In this document: positions 1 through 7,344 of the stretch, one piece after another
Position numbering within the stretch: position 1 is the first letter of the stretch
Layout: each line of letters starts with the position of its first letter
Assembly: GCA_030539475.1 (NCBI GenBank)
Contig: JAUNRY010000008.1
Span: forward strand, 1-15,940
Direction of reading: 5' to 3'
From: Bacteroidia bacterium
GTDB taxonomy: Bacteria; Bacteroidota; Bacteroidia; Bacteroidales; Dysgonomonadaceae
Length of the DNA stretch: 15,940 bases
Position numbers and translations under genes: made by a program
Notes under the pieces: generated by a model
Databases searched by the model: none
Seen by the model: only the letters and a program-made list of their open reading frames with translations
Told to the model about the DNA's origin: nothing

Positions 1-60
1 TTACGCAGGGCGTTGCCCTACGCTATTGGCTGATGCGCTTTCAGCGCGAATTTCCGCAAG
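1..60. repeat. REP-like pair of palindromes (left window edge)
   Basis: Two short GC-rich hairpins lie about 15 bases apart: AGGGC-GTT-GCCCT at 7-19 and GCGCT-TTC-AGCGC at 35-47. Each has a 5-bp perfect stem and a 3-base loop. From memory, similar paired palindromes recur between genes in many Bacteroidetes genomes, where their translations are often annotated as spurious small proteins. A link to REP-associated tyrosine transposases is inference. No transposase is visible here, and the element may extend beyond the left edge. Confidence 0.5.
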
Positions 61-117
61 TCCACAAGTTTTCGGGATGAGCCTTCAGTAACGGTATTTC
101 AGATAGAGTTTAAGCAT

Positions 118-152
118 AAAAAATGGGTTATATCAAACATAACCCATTTTTT
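118..152. terminator. bidirectional rho-independent terminator after tRNA-Phe
   Basis: A perfect 14-bp stem (118-131 paired with 139-152) closes a 7-base loop. The core is TGGGTTAT/ATAACCCA, flanked by six A on one side and six T on the other, so it can act in both directions. On the minus strand it lies about 20 bases past the 3' end of tRNA-Phe. On the plus strand it would stop transcripts entering from the left. Confidence 0.85.
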
Positions 153-170
153 AACATTACTTTAATCAAG

Positions 171-243
<73 letters not shown>

Positions 244-266
244 ATCGCTTTTTTAAATTGCGACTG

Positions 267-274
267 CAAAGATA
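267..274 (-). promoter_or_regulatory. Bacteroidetes-type -7 box for tRNA-Phe
   Basis: The minus strand reads TATCTTTG, a perfect match to the TAnnTTTG -7 element of Bacteroidetes housekeeping promoters, followed by GCAG. The expected start site falls near 260, about 17 bases before the tRNA 5' end. No clear TTTG is seen at the -33 position; that area is only T-rich. Confidence 0.65.
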
Positions 275-330
275 AAAGTATTTTTTACAAATAAAAAATT
301 TTGAAACAAAAATGTCGCGAAATTTTCAGG

Positions 331-1356
331 TTATTCCTCAATCGGGTTCCATCCCTGGGCTTTCAGGTCCATTTCTTGTCCGTCGCGGGTAATCAGGCGA
401 TACCCGTCTTCGGGTTTGGTAATATGTCCGACAAGATGTATGCCCGGTATGGCTGACACTTTTTCGTGAAGCGATAACGGAACGGTAAATAGCAACTCGT
501 AGTCTTCGCCGCCGTTGAGCGCAACGGTAGTTACATTCAGGTTGAATGTCTCCGCCATGACGGCGGTTTGGTAATCGATGGGCAGGCGCTCTTCGAAAAT
601 GCGGCAACCCGTGTTGCTTTGCTTGCAGATGTGAATAATGTCTGACGACAACCCGTCCGATACATCAATCATGGCCGTGGGCAAAATTTCGTGTTCCGCC
701 AAAAGCTGAACGATATCTTTGCGAGCCTCCGGCTTGAGCTGACGCTCCAAAATATATTCTTTCCCCGAAAAATCGGGCTGAAAACCGGCTTTCCCGCCAA
801 ATACACTTTTTTCACGTTCCAGTAATTGCAAGCCCATGTAGGCCGCGCCCAAATCGCCCGACACAAATATCAGGTCGGTATCCTTCGCGCCGTTGCGGTA
901 AACAATTTTGTCATCCTCGGCAATCCCGATACACGTTACCGAAATGGAAAATCCGGTAAGCGACGAAGTGGTGTCTCCGCCCACTAAATCAACGCCGTAA
1001 ATCTCGCAAGCGAGTAAAATGCCGGCATAAAATTCGTCCAGTTCCTCTACCGAAAATCGTTTCGAAATTCCCAACGAAACCGTTATCTGTTGCGGCTTAC
1101 CGTTCATGGCGTAAATATCGGAAAAATTTACTGCCGCTGCTTTGTAACCCAGGTGTTTCAGCGGAGCATACATCAAATCGAAATGAATGCCTTCCAGCAA
1201 CAAGTCGGTGGTTACGAGCGTTCGTTTACCGGAATTATCGATAACGGCCGCATCGTCGCCAACGCCTTTTAGCGTGGTGGGTTGCGTGAGTTTTATGTTT
1301 TTGGTGAGGTGGTTTATGAGCCCGAACTCGCCGAGGGTAGAAATTTCTGTACGCAT
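331..1356 (-). CDS. thiL: thiamine-monophosphate kinase ThiL
   Basis: ThiL phosphorylates thiamine monophosphate with ATP to give thiamine pyrophosphate in the cytoplasm. The protein is 341 residues, normal for the family. Family motifs are clear: GVGDDAAV near residue 31 (metal and phosphate binding), VGGDTTSS in the middle, IDVSDGLSSD, and GGEDYELLFTV near the C-terminus. The ATG at 1356 is preferred, giving an N-terminus MRTEISTLGEFGLI; an upstream in-frame TTG at 1386 would add ten unconvincing residues. No promoter is evident directly upstream, so it is probably transcribed with punA, lpxK and sppA. A heptad-repeat tract fills most of the punA-thiL gap. TAA stop at 331-333. Confidence 0.95.
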   Translation of the reverse strand: MRTEISTLGEFGLINHLTKNIKLTQPTTLKGVGDDAAVIDNSGKRTLVTTDLLLEGIHFDLMYAPLKHLGYKAAAVNFSDIYAMNGKPQQITVSLGISKRFSVEELDEFYAGILLACEIYGVDLVGGDTTSSLTGFSISVTCIGIAEDDKIVYRNGAKDTDLIFVSGDLGAAYMGLQLLEREKSVFGGKAGFQPDFSGKEYILERQLKPEARKDIVQLLAEHEILPTAMIDVSDGLSSDIIHICKQSNTGCRIFEERLPIDYQTAVMAETFNLNVTTVALNGGEDYELLFTVPLSLHEKVSAIPGIHLVGHITKPEDGYRLITRDGQEMDLKAQGWNPIEE

Positions 1357-1401
1357 GATAATTGTTAAATAGTGGACGAGCACCAAGTAAAGAATTGCTC
1401 C

Positions 1402-1445
1402 CTACTCGTTACTCGTTTACCGGCTTACCGTCAACTCGTTTACTT
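1402..1445. repeat. period-7/8 degenerate tract between punA and thiL
   Basis: Consecutive units read CTACTCG, TTACTCG, TTTACCG, GCTTACCG, TCAACTCG, TTTACTT on the plus strand, so the ACTCG/ACCG core recurs every 7-8 bases. The last unit contains the punA stop codon (1440-1442). It lies in the 83-base spacer before the thiL ATG. No hairpin or coding function is visible. Confidence 0.6.
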
Positions 1446-2255
1446 TATTTTTTCCACAATAGCGCGCATTATTTCCGCCATTTTGGGTTGGGCTATTTTG
1501 GCGGCTTCCTGCACTTCTTCGTGCGAAACTTCCACAATTTTTCCAATCACACCCAAATCGGTAATGATGGAAAATGCCAGCACCTTCATTTTGGCGTGGT
1601 TGGCAACAATAACTTCGGGAACGGTACTCATGCCCACGGCATCGCCGCCTATAATGCGCAACCAGTTATACTCGGCAGGAGTTTCGAACGTGGGGCCCGA
1701 TAATCCCACGTAAACGCCGTGTTGCAGCTTTATGTTTTTTTCTTTCGCTATTTCCATCGCCATCAGCCTGAGCTCCTTGTTGTATGCTTCGCTCATATCG
1801 GGGAAGCGGGTTCCCAGCTCTTCGTGGTTTTTTCCGTGAAGCGGATGTTCGGGAAACAGGTTTATGTGGTCTTCGATGAGCATGATATCGCCCACATCGA
1901 AGCTCGAATTCATTCCGCCTGCCGCGTTCGAAACAAAAAGATACTCCACGCCCAGCGCTTTGAACACTCGTACGGGGAAAGTTACCTGTTTCATGTTGTA
2001 ACCTTCGTAGTAATGGAAACGTCCTTGCATGGCTATAACCCGTTTGTTTCCAAGCGTTCCGATAATGAGTTTCCCGCTGTGCCCTTCCACGGTGGAAACG
2101 GGAAAGTTGGGAATTTCGGTATAGGAAATTTCAGTTGTATCTTTAATTTCGCGGGCAAGTTCGCCCAATCCGGTTCCTAAGATAATGGCCGTGTTGGGCA
2201 CATCGCCGATTTTATTTTTTAGATAATCGGCTGTTTGCTTGATAGCTTCTAACAT
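1440..2255 (-). CDS. punA: purine nucleoside phosphorylase (trimeric PNP/MTAP family)
   Basis: This cytoplasmic enzyme of purine salvage splits purine nucleosides with phosphate into free base and ribose-1-phosphate. The 271-residue length fits the trimeric class. Phosphate-site motifs are GTGLGELA (27-34), GHSG (58-61), RFHYYEGY (79-86) and SNAAGG (109-114). Sugar and base-site motifs are GPTFETPAE (187-195) and GGDAVGMSTVPE (203-214). At residue 233 (context SIITDLG) there is Asp where human PNP has base-binding Asn243; the related methylthioadenosine phosphorylase has Asp there. Substrate range may therefore include adenine nucleosides. The start ATG overlaps the lpxK 3' end by 44 bases, showing tight coupling. 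Confidence 0.93.
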   Translation of the reverse strand: MLEAIKQTADYLKNKIGDVPNTAIILGTGLGELAREIKDTTEISYTEIPNFPVSTVEGHSGKLIIGTLGNKRVIAMQGRFHYYEGYNMKQVTFPVRVFKALGVEYLFVSNAAGGMNSSFDVGDIMLIEDHINLFPEHPLHGKNHEELGTRFPDMSEAYNKELRLMAMEIAKEKNIKLQHGVYVGLSGPTFETPAEYNWLRIIGGDAVGMSTVPEVIVANHAKMKVLAFSIITDLGVIGKIVEVSHEEVQEAAKIAQPKMAEIMRAIVEKIK

Positions 2256-3330
2256 GTTTATTGATTTTTTTATTGAATGATTCTTTGTCTTTTTTCTCTA
2301 AAAATAATACTTCAACGGGAATATAATACAGGTTTTTCTTAAATTCTTCGTTAAGAAAAGGTAAATCCCGAAACCGCATGGCGTCTTTTTCGGTAGTGAT
2401 AATTATTTTATCGTCGTCGTCCACGTCCAACAACTTCATTTCGTGCTCTATTTCTTCAATGTCTTCCGCTTTAAAGAAATGATGGTCGGGAAAGAACTTG
2501 GGATACAAATTGTATGTTTTCAGTTCCAGTTTTTCCACCAATGGCTGTGGCGAAGCTATTCCCGTAACCAGAAACACGTGTTTCTTGCGTAAATCGTCGG
2601 GGTCGAGGCTTTCAGATTGAAGATCGGGGAAAACGGGCGTTATATTTCCGTAATCGAACGTGGTGAAATACAAATCCTGATAAGGAAACAAGTCGAGTCC
2701 GTTTTCGTAAATCCGAAAATCGATGGGCTGCATGTCGCGGCTGCACTTGGTAACGATAACCATGGCGGCGCGGTCTTTTTCCTTCAGCGGTTCGCGAAGA
2801 TTTCCTGCCGGAAGCAGTTTGTCTTCGTAAACCGGACGGTTGCTATCGACCAGCAGAATGGAGAGCGACGGCGTTACGTTGCGATGCTGGAATCCATCGT
2901 CCATCAGAATTACTTCGGGACGTTCTTTTACATCCATAGACCGTATTTTCTCTATGGCGTTCCGCCGCTTTTTATCCACCACAACCAATGTGTGGGGGAA
3001 TTTCTGTTTTATTTGCAGCGGCTCATCGCCCACCTCGTGCGGCTTCGAGCTCACCTCTACAATTTTAAAACCTTTGCTTTTTCGTTTGTAGCCGCGGCTC
3101 AGCACCGCCACTTTGTATCTGGCTGACAATAAGCCGACAAGGTATTCTATGTGCGGAGTTTTACCGGTTCCGCCCACCGTGATATTCCCCACGCAAATAA
3201 TCGGGATGTCAAACTTATGCTGTTTCAGCATTTTGACATCGAACAACTTGTTCCGGACCGACACGCCTAACCCGTACAGCCACGATAATGGCAGCAGTGA
3301 ATGTCGTATGCGGGGCGATGGTAAATCCAT
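2212..3330 (-). CDS. lpxK: tetraacyldisaccharide 4'-kinase LpxK
   Basis: LpxK phosphorylates the 4' position of the lipid A precursor disaccharide at the inner face of the cytoplasmic membrane, forming lipid IVA. The protein is 372 residues. An N-terminal hydrophobic helix (about 11-24, LLPLSWLYGLGV) fits the membrane-associated helix of the family. The Walker A loop GNITVGGTGKT is at 49-59, and the family motif DDGFQHR follows near residue 145. The ATG at 3330 is preferred; the frame is open back to a TTG at 3348, but that start would lie in a heptad-repeat tract. It follows sppA by 42 bases and overlaps punA by 44 bases, so the operon is compact. Confidence 0.95.
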   Translation of the reverse strand: MDLPSPRIRHSLLPLSWLYGLGVSVRNKLFDVKMLKQHKFDIPIICVGNITVGGTGKTPHIEYLVGLLSARYKVAVLSRGYKRKSKGFKIVEVSSKPHEVGDEPLQIKQKFPHTLVVVDKKRRNAIEKIRSMDVKERPEVILMDDGFQHRNVTPSLSILLVDSNRPVYEDKLLPAGNLREPLKEKDRAAMVIVTKCSRDMQPIDFRIYENGLDLFPYQDLYFTTFDYGNITPVFPDLQSESLDPDDLRKKHVFLVTGIASPQPLVEKLELKTYNLYPKFFPDHHFFKAEDIEEIEHEMKLLDVDDDDKIIITTEKDAMRFRDLPFLNEEFKKNLYYIPVEVLFLEKKDKESFNKKINKHVRSYQANSRLSKK

Positions 3331-3344
3331 AAAGCGGCTTTTTG

Positions 3345-3379
3345 CCAACAGCTAATGGCTAACAGCCAACGGCTAATTA
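3345..3379. repeat. exact period-7 tract between sppA and lpxK
   Basis: Five consecutive heptads read CCAACAG, CTAATGG, CTAACAG, CCAACGG, CTAATTA on the plus strand. The fifth contains the sppA stop codon (TAG on the minus strand, 3373-3375). The tract fills most of the 42-base spacer before the lpxK ATG. It shares the CCAACGGC core with the tract at 13013-13033. Confidence 0.7.
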
Positions 3380-5148
3380 ATATTTAAATCATACGGCAAA
3401 CGCGCCTGAATATAATCCTGATCTTTGATGTTTTTCAGCAGCATAAACATATCGTAGCTTTCTCCCAGATAATTTTTCAGCGTTTTGGCTGCTAATTCTT
3501 CTTTGTTTCTGTTGAAAATTTCTTCGAATGGCGATTTCATTCTCGGATATTCGAAAACAGCGTAATTTTCTCCCAAGTTCGCGAGTTCGGCGGCAATTTC
3601 AATGGCTTCGCGAACGCCGCCCAATTCATCTACCAACCCTATTTCTTTGGCCTGGTTACCTGTCCAAACCCGGCCTTCGGCATATTTTGCCAGGCTGTCT
3701 TTCGGCATTCCGCGGCCCTCGGCGCATCTGGTGAGGAATAAATCGTACCCGTTATCTACGTATGACTGCAGCATAACTGCTTCCTGAGCGTTGAAAGGGC
3801 GCGAAATATTTCCAAAATCGGAAAACTCGTTGGTTTTAACTACATCGGTGTCAATACCCAGTTTATCGAGCGTTCCGCTAAAATTCGGAATCATGCCGAA
3901 GATACCGATAGAGCCCGTCATGGTGGTTGGCTGCGCCACAATTCTGTTGGCGTTGCAAGCAATGTAGTATCCGCCCGACGCGGCCAAATCGCCCATGGAA
4001 ACAACCACCGGTTTTTCTTCCTTCAAATCGGAAATGGCTTTCCATATTTGTTCCGACGCGTAAGCGCTTCCTCCACCGGAATTTACGCGAAAAACCACGG
4101 CTTTTATGTCGTCGTCCCGGCGGAGTTTTTCTATTTCATTTACCATATATTTATCCTGAATACCGCTCGAGCTGTTTCCCGATGAAATATTGCCAACGGC
4201 ATACAACAAAGCGATGGAATTGGTAGATTTTCTGATGGTTTGCGTTCTTACCGATTTCATATTGTCAACCGTGGCCGAAGGAATTTGGGCATCGGCATCT
4301 ATTTCGATAAGATCGCGAAGGTAGTTTTTCATTTCGTTTTCGTAAAGAATGGTATCTACCAGGTTTTGCGATAACAGGTAATCGGTTTTCTTGAACATGG
4401 GAAGCTCATTGGCAATGGAATCTATTTGTGCCGGGTTCATGTTTCGGGATGCGGCTATGTCGGTTTTCATAAATCCCCAAATATCGTTCAGGAAAGAGTT
4501 GACCTGCTCGCGGTTTTCGTCGCTCATTTCGGTTTGAGTAAAGGGTTCGGCAAAAGATTTGTAGGTTCCCACTTTAAAAAGTTGCATTTCAATGCCTAAT
4601 TTCTGCAAAGCGTCTTTAAAGAACAGGGGAACAGAAGCCAGTCCGTGCACATCGAGCATTCCTTGCGGATTAATGGCTATTTTGTCGGCCACCGAAGCCA
4701 GGTAATAGCCGTTCTGCGTGTAAGAATCGGCATAAGCAACCATAAATTTGCCGCTTTCTTTAAAATCTTCCAGTTCCTGGCGAATTTCAGCCAAAGTGGC
4801 GTTGGAAGCGGTAAAAAGGCGTGCGTCTAAATAAATTCCTTTTACTTTATCGTTGGCCTTTGCTTTGCGAATTGCCCCGATAATATCGTTTAATCCCATG
4901 GAAGAAGGAATTCCGCCTATCAATCCGCTAAAGGGGTCGCTTTCCGCAACGCGTTCCTGAATGGCGCCTTCCAGCCGGAGGTTTAAAACGGAGTTGTTTT
5001 GCAACACGAATGAATCTTGCTTGCCGAATGAACCCATCATCGATCCCATCATGGCAACCATTATCAGCATAGATATGAACGAGAAAATTAAACTCGCTAT
5101 GATGAAGCCCAACGCGGATGCTAACATCATTTTAAAGAAATCTTTCAT
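3373..5148 (-). CDS. sppA: signal peptide peptidase SppA, 67K type
   Basis: SppA is a membrane-anchored serine/lysine protease that degrades cleaved signal peptides. The 591-residue size fits the double-domain (67K) class. An N-terminal transmembrane segment (about 6-37, rich in Ala, Ile, Met) is followed by two tandem protease domains. The general-base Lys is in VGTYKSFAEPF (Lys197). The nucleophile Ser is in GDLAASGGYY (Ser391), preceded by the oxyanion region VNSGGGSAYAS. Both catalytic residues are present, so it should be active. The ATG at 5148 is the likely start: an in-frame GTG at 5178 adds ten residues but coincides with the -7 promoter element. First gene of the sppA-lpxK-punA-thiL operon. 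Confidence 0.95.
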   Translation of the reverse strand: MKDFFKMMLASALGFIIASLIFSFISMLIMVAMMGSMMGSFGKQDSFVLQNNSVLNLRLEGAIQERVAESDPFSGLIGGIPSSMGLNDIIGAIRKAKANDKVKGIYLDARLFTASNATLAEIRQELEDFKESGKFMVAYADSYTQNGYYLASVADKIAINPQGMLDVHGLASVPLFFKDALQKLGIEMQLFKVGTYKSFAEPFTQTEMSDENREQVNSFLNDIWGFMKTDIAASRNMNPAQIDSIANELPMFKKTDYLLSQNLVDTILYENEMKNYLRDLIEIDADAQIPSATVDNMKSVRTQTIRKSTNSIALLYAVGNISSGNSSSGIQDKYMVNEIEKLRRDDDIKAVVFRVNSGGGSAYASEQIWKAISDLKEEKPVVVSMGDLAASGGYYIACNANRIVAQPTTMTGSIGIFGMIPNFSGTLDKLGIDTDVVKTNEFSDFGNISRPFNAQEAVMLQSYVDNGYDLFLTRCAEGRGMPKDSLAKYAEGRVWTGNQAKEIGLVDELGGVREAIEIAAELANLGENYAVFEYPRMKSPFEEIFNRNKEELAAKTLKNYLGESYDMFMLLKNIKDQDYIQARLPYDLNIN

Positions 5149-5177
5149 AAATTTGTGTTCTAAATTGATTATAAGCA

Positions 5178-5208
5178 CAAAAGTAAAGAAAAAAGCGTTA
5201 TATTACAA
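5178..5208 (-). promoter_or_regulatory. sppA operon promoter
   Basis: The minus strand carries TACTTTTG (5185-5178), a match to TAnnTTTG. A TTG triplet (5208-5206) sits about 20 bases upstream, at the place expected for the -33 TTTG element. The start site would fall near 5171, giving a leader of about 22 bases before the ATG at 5148. This placement excludes the upstream GTG as the sppA start. Confidence 0.6.
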
Positions 5209-5242
5209 TGGAAAACAATTACTTTTTTGTTTCTTTACTCAT

Positions 5243-5284
5243 GTAGGTAGAGAGCGAAGAGCGTAAGGCAAAAGGGAAAGGACG
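5243..5284. repeat. period-7 tract in the sppA/sigma divergent region
   Basis: Six heptads on the plus strand read GTAGGTA, GAGAGCG, AAGAGCG, TAAGGCA, AAAGGGA, AAGGACG. Units 2 and 3 differ by one base; the others are degenerate. Unlike the other tracts in the window it does not follow a stop codon. It lies in the 268-base divergent region (5149-5416), which otherwise holds the sppA promoter, a candidate sigma-gene promoter and AACG/CGTT-rich inverted repeats. Confidence 0.45.
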
Positions 5285-5369
5285 GCGAATTAAAACGCAA
5301 TATCGCTGCTCAAGGGCCAACGTTCAATGTTAAAAAAACGTAATTAACGAAAGAAAGTAACGAAACGAT

Positions 5370-5398
5370 GCAACGTTTTTTCGTTTTTTCCATCTTTA
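5370..5398 (+). promoter_or_regulatory. candidate ECF-type promoter of the sigma gene
   Basis: GCAACG (5370-5375) and CCATCTTTA (5390-5398) are spaced so that the AAC and the -10-like CATC are about 16 bases apart, as in ECF-dependent promoters (AAC-N16/17-CGTC). CATCTTTA also partly resembles the housekeeping -7 box. A start site near 5405 would leave a short leader before the ATG at 5417. The site lies inside AACGAA/TTCGTT inverted repeats (5357-5386). Autoregulation is inference. Confidence 0.35.
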
Positions 5399-5416
5399 AT
5401 AATGTAAGCGATAAGC

Positions 5417-5971
5417 ATGGATGATTCGCAGATAATAGCAGCATGTAAGAAGCAGAACCGTAGCGCCCAAAAGGCGTTATACGAGTTGTATGCTCCAAAA
5501 ATGATGACTGTATGCCTGCGTTATTGCCACAACGACGAAACCGCCCGCGATTTGCTGCACGACGGTTTCCTGCAAGTTTTTACACAAATAGGCTCGTATT
5601 CGGGCAAGGGTTCTTTTGAAGGTTGGTTGCGAAAAATTTTTGTGAATGTAGCGCTCGAAAATTATCGGCAGGAAAAGAAACGGTACGATTTCTTAAACGA
5701 TTACGAAAAAGATGAATCCTACATCTTAGATGTTCCTGAAGACGATTTCGAGGTGGGCGATATTCCCCGCGAGGAACTTCTGAACGTTATACACCAGATG
5801 CCCGAAGGATACAGAACGGTATTTAACCTGGTTATTTTTGAGGATGTCTCGCACAAAGACATTGCCACAATGCTGGGAATTTCTGAGAACGCCTCGCGCT
5901 CGCAATATTTCCGGGCAAAAGCTTATTTTCAAAAGAAAGTGCAATCGATGTTGAAAAAGAATTATTTATAG
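5417..5971 (+). CDS. RNA polymerase sigma factor, ECF subfamily
   Basis: The 184-residue protein has the two domains of ECF sigma factors. Region 2 is at about residues 22-90, with YELYAPKMMTVCLRY, then DETARDLLHDGFLQVF (core binding and -10 recognition), then GSFEGWLRKIFVNVALENYR. Region 4 is at about 120-178, with MPEGYRTVFNLVIFEDVSHKDIA and the helix-turn-helix ATMLGISENASRSQYFRAK. An acidic linker lies between them. It directs RNA polymerase to a specific gene set, probably envelope-related. The downstream gene starts 7 bases after its stop and has the properties of a membrane anti-sigma partner. The target genes cannot be read from this window. Confidence 0.93.
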   Translation: MDDSQIIAACKKQNRSAQKALYELYAPKMMTVCLRYCHNDETARDLLHDGFLQVFTQIGSYSGKGSFEGWLRKIFVNVALENYRQEKKRYDFLNDYEKDESYILDVPEDDFEVGDIPREELLNVIHQMPEGYRTVFNLVIFEDVSHKDIATMLGISENASRSQYFRAKAYFQKKVQSMLKKNYL

Positions 5972-5978
5972 ATTTTCT

Positions 5979-7325
5979 ATGAACAAAAAAGATATATTCA
6001 AAGAACAACTAAGGTCTGTTTTCAGCGACTTGGAGGCTTCCGCGCCTCACGATGGCTGGGAACGGCTGGAGCAATCGCTCAATGCCGCCGCGCGTGCAAA
6101 AATTGTCCGCCGCAACTGGTATATCGGCTCCGCCGCGGCCACTGTGGCCATATTGCTGGGCAGTTTGTTCTTCTTGAAATCGCCCCAAACCGGCGAACAA
6201 ACTCTTCCGGTTTTTACCGAAGATACTGCCCCTCAAAAGAAAGAAAGCTCAGGCAAACAAGACAGGGAGCCGGCTGCGCCACAATTTGCCCATACAACGG
6301 ATAAAGAGAATAAAACCGCCTTAACGCTCGATAAACGGCAACTATTGGTATCCCAAACAACCAAAAGCAACGAAATTCCGGCAGCAGCCACAACCGGGCA
6401 AACCGAGCAACCTGACGGAAGAAACGCAATAGCAGCAGAAACGCCGGTAAAAGAAACGCCACCCACGGAAGAAAAGCCGAAAGAACAGCCCAATCAGGAA
6501 GAAATAGACCGTCTTGTGCGGGAATTTGCCCAAGCCGGCGAAAGGGATATTTTTGCCGAACAAGAACCGGGAGAAAGCAAAAAACGGCCTCTGATGCTGG
6601 CATTAAACGCCAAAGGCAGCTTGTCGGCATCGCAAAAAACGGTTGTAAACAGCCCCATGACCTTGCGTAGCGCCAGTGTGGAAAAATCGGACGATAAGCC
6701 AACTGATGGTTTTTATTCGGGCAATATGGGCAGCAATTTATCGGCAGGATACGACAACACCGCCCTGCTTAACACCCGAAGCATTGCCGACAACGTGGCC
6801 GAAATGGAGCACGATCAACCGGTTTCTGTCGGTTTTACCGTTTCCCGGTCTATCATCGACAGGCTATCGGTAGAGACCGGATTGGTTTACACCTATTTGT
6901 TTTCGAGAACGAAAAACACCCATGTAAATTTCCAGAATCAGGAAACACAGCGCTTCCATTATCTGGGCATTCCTCTCAATTTCAATTACAATTTTGTTGA
7001 TTTTGGAAAATTAGGGCTGTTTACTTCACTGGGAGGAATGATAGAGAAAGATGTTTACGGCGAGTTCAGAAGCGCGGGACAAAGTGTTTCTACCGAGTTT
7101 AACGCATCCTCGGAGGGCGCTATCGCCACTAAAATAGAACAAAAGAATCCGCAAATTTCCGTAAACGCGGGAGTAGGAGCATTTTATCCCATCTACGGCG
7201 GATTTAATATTTACGGCAAAATAGGAGGCTCCTACTATTTTGACGCTGAAAATGAGTATAAAACTATATATTCCGACAGAAAAATTATTCTCGATTTAAA
7301 TGTCGGCGTTCGTTTTGATTTTTAA
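5979..7325 (+). CDS. membrane-anchored putative anti-sigma / outer-membrane beta-barrel protein
   Basis: The 448-residue protein has four parts. Residues 1-46 are charged and probably cytoplasmic, with the pattern PHDGWERLEQSL seen at the N-terminus of sigma-linked Bacteroidetes proteins. Residues 48-66 form one hydrophobic helix without a signal-peptidase site. Residues 67-280 are a low-complexity Pro/Glu/Thr/Lys-rich linker. Residues 282-448 alternate polar and hydrophobic residues, with barrel-like strands such as SVETGLVYTYLFSR and FNIYGKIGGSYYF, and end in Phe (VRFDF), as outer-membrane barrels do. This resembles the OMP_b-brl_2 type. It could span the whole envelope and hold the sigma factor at the inner membrane. 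The anti-sigma role is inferred from position and topology. Confidence 0.75.
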   Translation: MNKKDIFKEQLRSVFSDLEASAPHDGWERLEQSLNAAARAKIVRRNWYIGSAAATVAILLGSLFFLKSPQTGEQTLPVFTEDTAPQKKESSGKQDREPAAPQFAHTTDKENKTALTLDKRQLLVSQTTKSNEIPAAATTGQTEQPDGRNAIAAETPVKETPPTEEKPKEQPNQEEIDRLVREFAQAGERDIFAEQEPGESKKRPLMLALNAKGSLSASQKTVVNSPMTLRSASVEKSDDKPTDGFYSGNMGSNLSAGYDNTALLNTRSIADNVAEMEHDQPVSVGFTVSRSIIDRLSVETGLVYTYLFSRTKNTHVNFQNQETQRFHYLGIPLNFNYNFVDFGKLGLFTSLGGMIEKDVYGEFRSAGQSVSTEFNASSEGAIATKIEQKNPQISVNAGVGAFYPIYGGFNIYGKIGGSYYFDAENEYKTIYSDRKIILDLNVGVRFDF

Positions 7326-7344
7326 CAATTTAAATTATTTAATT

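Noticed and set aside
3..80. Open frame on the plus strand reading through the left edge to TGA at 78
   Set aside because: It coincides with the palindromic REP-like element, has no start in the window and resembles the spurious peptides that such elements produce.
244..330. Riboswitch or terminator after thiL
   Set aside because: Only AT-rich sequence with the tRNA promoter is present; no stable hairpin or thiamine-riboswitch core is seen.
3331..3348. TTG start for lpxK
   Set aside because: It falls within the heptad tract; the ATG at 3330 is close to the conserved N-terminal helix.
5149..5178. GTG start for sppA adding ten residues
   Set aside because: The GTG lies in the TACTTTTG promoter box, so it would not be in the mRNA; the ATG at 5148 gives the usual N-terminus.
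6214..6702. 162-codon open frame opposite the barrel gene linker
   Set aside because: It is a shadow of the low-complexity linker on the other strand, with no promoter, partner or recognisable domain.
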